Below, piece by piece: positions 62,567 to 64,000 of a DNA stretch of 64,000 nt (position 1 is its first letter; each line of letters opens with the position of its first letter). Source of the stretch: Sediminibacterium salmoneum NBRC 103935. Its GTDB lineage: Bacteria; Bacteroidota; Bacteroidia; Chitinophagales; Chitinophagaceae. The notes beneath the pieces were generated by a model. That model did no database searches and had not been told where the DNA came from. It saw nothing but the letters and a program-made list of their open reading frames with translations. The position numbers and the translations under genes are program-made. The stretch spans positions 2,830,670-2,894,669 of the forward strand of contig NZ_KI866530.1 in the NCBI RefSeq assembly GCF_000511175.1, given 5' to 3'.

Positions 62567-64000
62567 ATGTTTGCTATGACTGAGAAGACCAAATCCATTG
62601 GCCATCCGAAAGGACTCTATGTTTTGTTCGCTACTGAAATGTGGGAACGTTTCAACTACTACGGCATGCGCGCCATCCTGGTATTGTTCATGACCAAGGC
62701 GTTGATGTTCGATAAAGTATTTGCCTCTAATTTATATGGTAGTTATACCGGACTGATTTACCTGACACCCTTGGTGGGAGGTTATGTGGCCGATCGTTAC
62801 TGGGGAAATAAGCGCTCCATTTTAATGGGGGGTATTTTAATGGCGATTGGAGAATTCATCTTGTTTTTTTGTGGTGCTTTATACAATTCCAATCCGGATG
62901 CATCGGCCTGGCTGTTCTTTTCGGGCCTGGGTTTCATGATTGCGGGAAATGGATTTTTTAAACCCAATATTTCTTCCCTGGTAGGTCAGTTGTATGCAAA
63001 AGGAGATAGCAGAACTGACTCAGCCTATACCATATTCTACATGGGAATCAATGTGGGTGGGGCTTTGGGGCCATTTGTATGTGGACTGGTAGGCGATACA
63101 GGCAATCCCGCCGATTTTAAATGGGCATTTTTAGCCGGGGGGATTGGAATGCTCTTGGGAGTAGCCACCCTGCAGTTTTTGCACAATAAATACGTGTTGG
63201 ATCCGCAGGGAAAAATTTTAGGATTGACCCCTGAAAATGCTCCTGCTAAGTTTTTGAAACCTGCATTTATTGTGGGTTCCCTCCTGGTCTTTTCATTGAT
63301 TTGTATTGGCTTGATTTATGCCGACGTAAAAATATTCAGTTACTTATTCTATCTGTTAATTGCGAGTATTCTGCTGATTGCTTTTATTGTATTCTCCGAT
63401 AAAACCCTGACGTCATTAGAAAAGAAAAAAGTAGCGGTGATTTTTACCGTCTCTTTCTTTGTGATTTTCTTCTGGAGTGCTTTTGAGCAGGCAGGAGCCT
63501 CCCTTACCTTTTTTGCTTCAGAGCAAACCAACAGAGATCTGGGCTTCTTTGTAGTGCCTGCCAGTTTCTTTCAATCTTTGAACTCCACATTTGTGGTGGT
63601 ATTGGCGCCGGTCTTTGCCTTCCTCTGGTTGAAAATGGGTAAGCGCGAACCTTCTTCTCCTATGAAAATGGCCATGGGCTTGTTTTTGCTGGCACTGGGT
63701 TATTTGTGGATTGCTTTTGGTGTAAAGGATGTACAGCCCGGTGTAAAAGTGAGTATGATGTGGCTGACAGGCATGTACTTTATGCATACCAGCGGTGAAC
63801 TTTGTTTGTCGCCCATTGGATTATCGCTGGTGAATAAGCTGGCACCACTAAAATTTGCTTCTTTGTTAATGGCAGTATGGTTTACCGCGAATGCGTTTGC
63901 GAATAAACTAGCAGGTGTATTGAGTGCTTTGTATCCCGATGGAAAAACCACGTATGTACTGGGCTATGCCATTACCAATTTATACGACTATTTTATGATG
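62567..64000 (+). CDS. POT-family proton-dependent oligopeptide MFS transporter (partial, right edge)
   Basis: The reading frame is open from the ATG at 62567 to the window end (478 codons), so the 3' end is missing. It has the POT/PTR2 motifs: ExxERFNYYGMRAIL (EMWERF at about residues 24-29), GGYVADRYWGNKRSILMGG, FFKPNISSLVGQLY, FYMGINVGGALGPFV and, near the edge, SGELCLSPIGLSLV. About twelve TM helices are visible. It imports di- and tripeptides with protons. A second in-frame ATG at 62576 (MTEKTK) is an equally good start. It is divergent from purD. Confidence 0.93.
   Translation, partial: MFAMTEKTKSIGHPKGLYVLFATEMWERFNYYGMRAILVLFMTKALMFDKVFASNLYGSYTGLIYLTPLVGGYVADRYWGNKRSILMGGILMAIGEFILFFCGALYNSNPDASAWLFFSGLGFMIAGNGFFKPNISSLVGQLYAKGDSRTDSAYTIFYMGINVGGALGPFVCGLVGDTGNPADFKWAFLAGGIGMLLGVATLQFLHNKYVLDPQGKILGLTPENAPAKFLKPAFIVGSLLVFSLICIGLIYADVKIFSYLFYLLIASILLIAFIVFSDKTLTSLEKKKVAVIFTVSFFVIFFWSAFEQAGASLTFFASEQTNRDLGFFVVPASFFQSLNSTFVVVLAPVFAFLWLKMGKREPSSPMKMAMGLFLLALGYLWIAFGVKDVQPGVKVSMMWLTGMYFMHTSGELCLSPIGLSLVNKLAPLKFASLLMAVWFTANAFANKLAGVLSALYPDGKTTYVLGYAITNLYDYFMM

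Noticed and set aside
1..64000. Mobile elements, CRISPR arrays, tRNA or rRNA genes, phage or defence islands.
   Set aside because: Looked for by eye on both strands. No transposase or integrase, no regularly spaced repeats, and no intergenic gap large enough with cloverleaf-like pairing was found.

Overview
The window reads as chromosomal DNA of a Bacteroidota bacterium, most likely of the Chitinophagaceae (inference). It carries two SusC/SusD pairs, a type IX secretion gene (porZ) with a C-terminal sorting domain, and many secreted proteins whose signal peptides end in AQ or in a lipobox. Several gene starts are preceded by the Bacteroidota promoter pattern TTTG-N19-21-TAnnTTTG rather than by Shine-Dalgarno sites. 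The DNA is AT-rich, densely coding and free of insertion sequences, phage genes, CRISPR arrays or recognisable RNA genes. I see no genomic island.

Region by region. 1-4.0 kb: a metallo-beta-lactamase-fold (persulfide-dioxygenase-like) gene with its ArsR-type regulator and promoter/operator, then tsaB with a 3HCDH-C-domain gene, ridA and an aldose epimerase. 4.1-11.2 kb: a fused B12-dependent acyl-CoA mutase (icmF), a small secreted protein, a YncE/phosphoesterase fusion and a flavin reductase. 11.2-16.7 kb: a leftward cluster of lipoprotein, multi-TM protein, histidine kinase, response regulator, porZ (apparently frameshifted) and an acetyltransferase. 16.9-25.7 kb: a PAS/H-box/receiver protein lacking an ATPase domain, an ABC permease and ATPase with a DUF4836 lipoprotein, a GH3-serine hydrolase fusion, a DUF5606 protein and a DsbA-like protein. 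25.7-31.8 kb: a DegT-type aminotransferase, rpoN, a membrane protein and an RND exporter.

31.9-42.4 kb: two adjacent SusC/SusD nutrient-uptake loci, the first with a DUF4397 lipoprotein. A strong terminator follows each locus, and no carbohydrate-active enzyme is attached. 42.5-52.7 kb: a TlpA-like thioredoxin lipoprotein, gatB and alaS (translation), an M23 endopeptidase, a small membrane protein, an NTF2-like protein, an AlkA-type DNA glycosylase and PEP carboxylase. 52.8-54.4 kb: an ECF sigma factor, a single-TM protein and a Spy/CpxP-like periplasmic protein, which looks like an envelope-stress module. 54.4-61.1 kb: the cell-elongation operon mreB-mreC-mreD-mrdA-rodA plus a trailing metallo-hydrolase gene. 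61.2-64.0 kb: purD, and a divergent POT-family peptide transporter that runs off the right edge.

Most of the window is housekeeping and envelope biology. The least explained parts are the lipoprotein/multi-TM/two-component/porZ cluster, the ATPase-less hybrid signalling protein, the DUF4836-ABC trio with an altered ATPase switch residue, and the cysteine-free ArsR next to a sulfur-type MBL gene that stops where a rhodanese domain would begin. All family assignments come from reading motifs by eye; no database search was possible.
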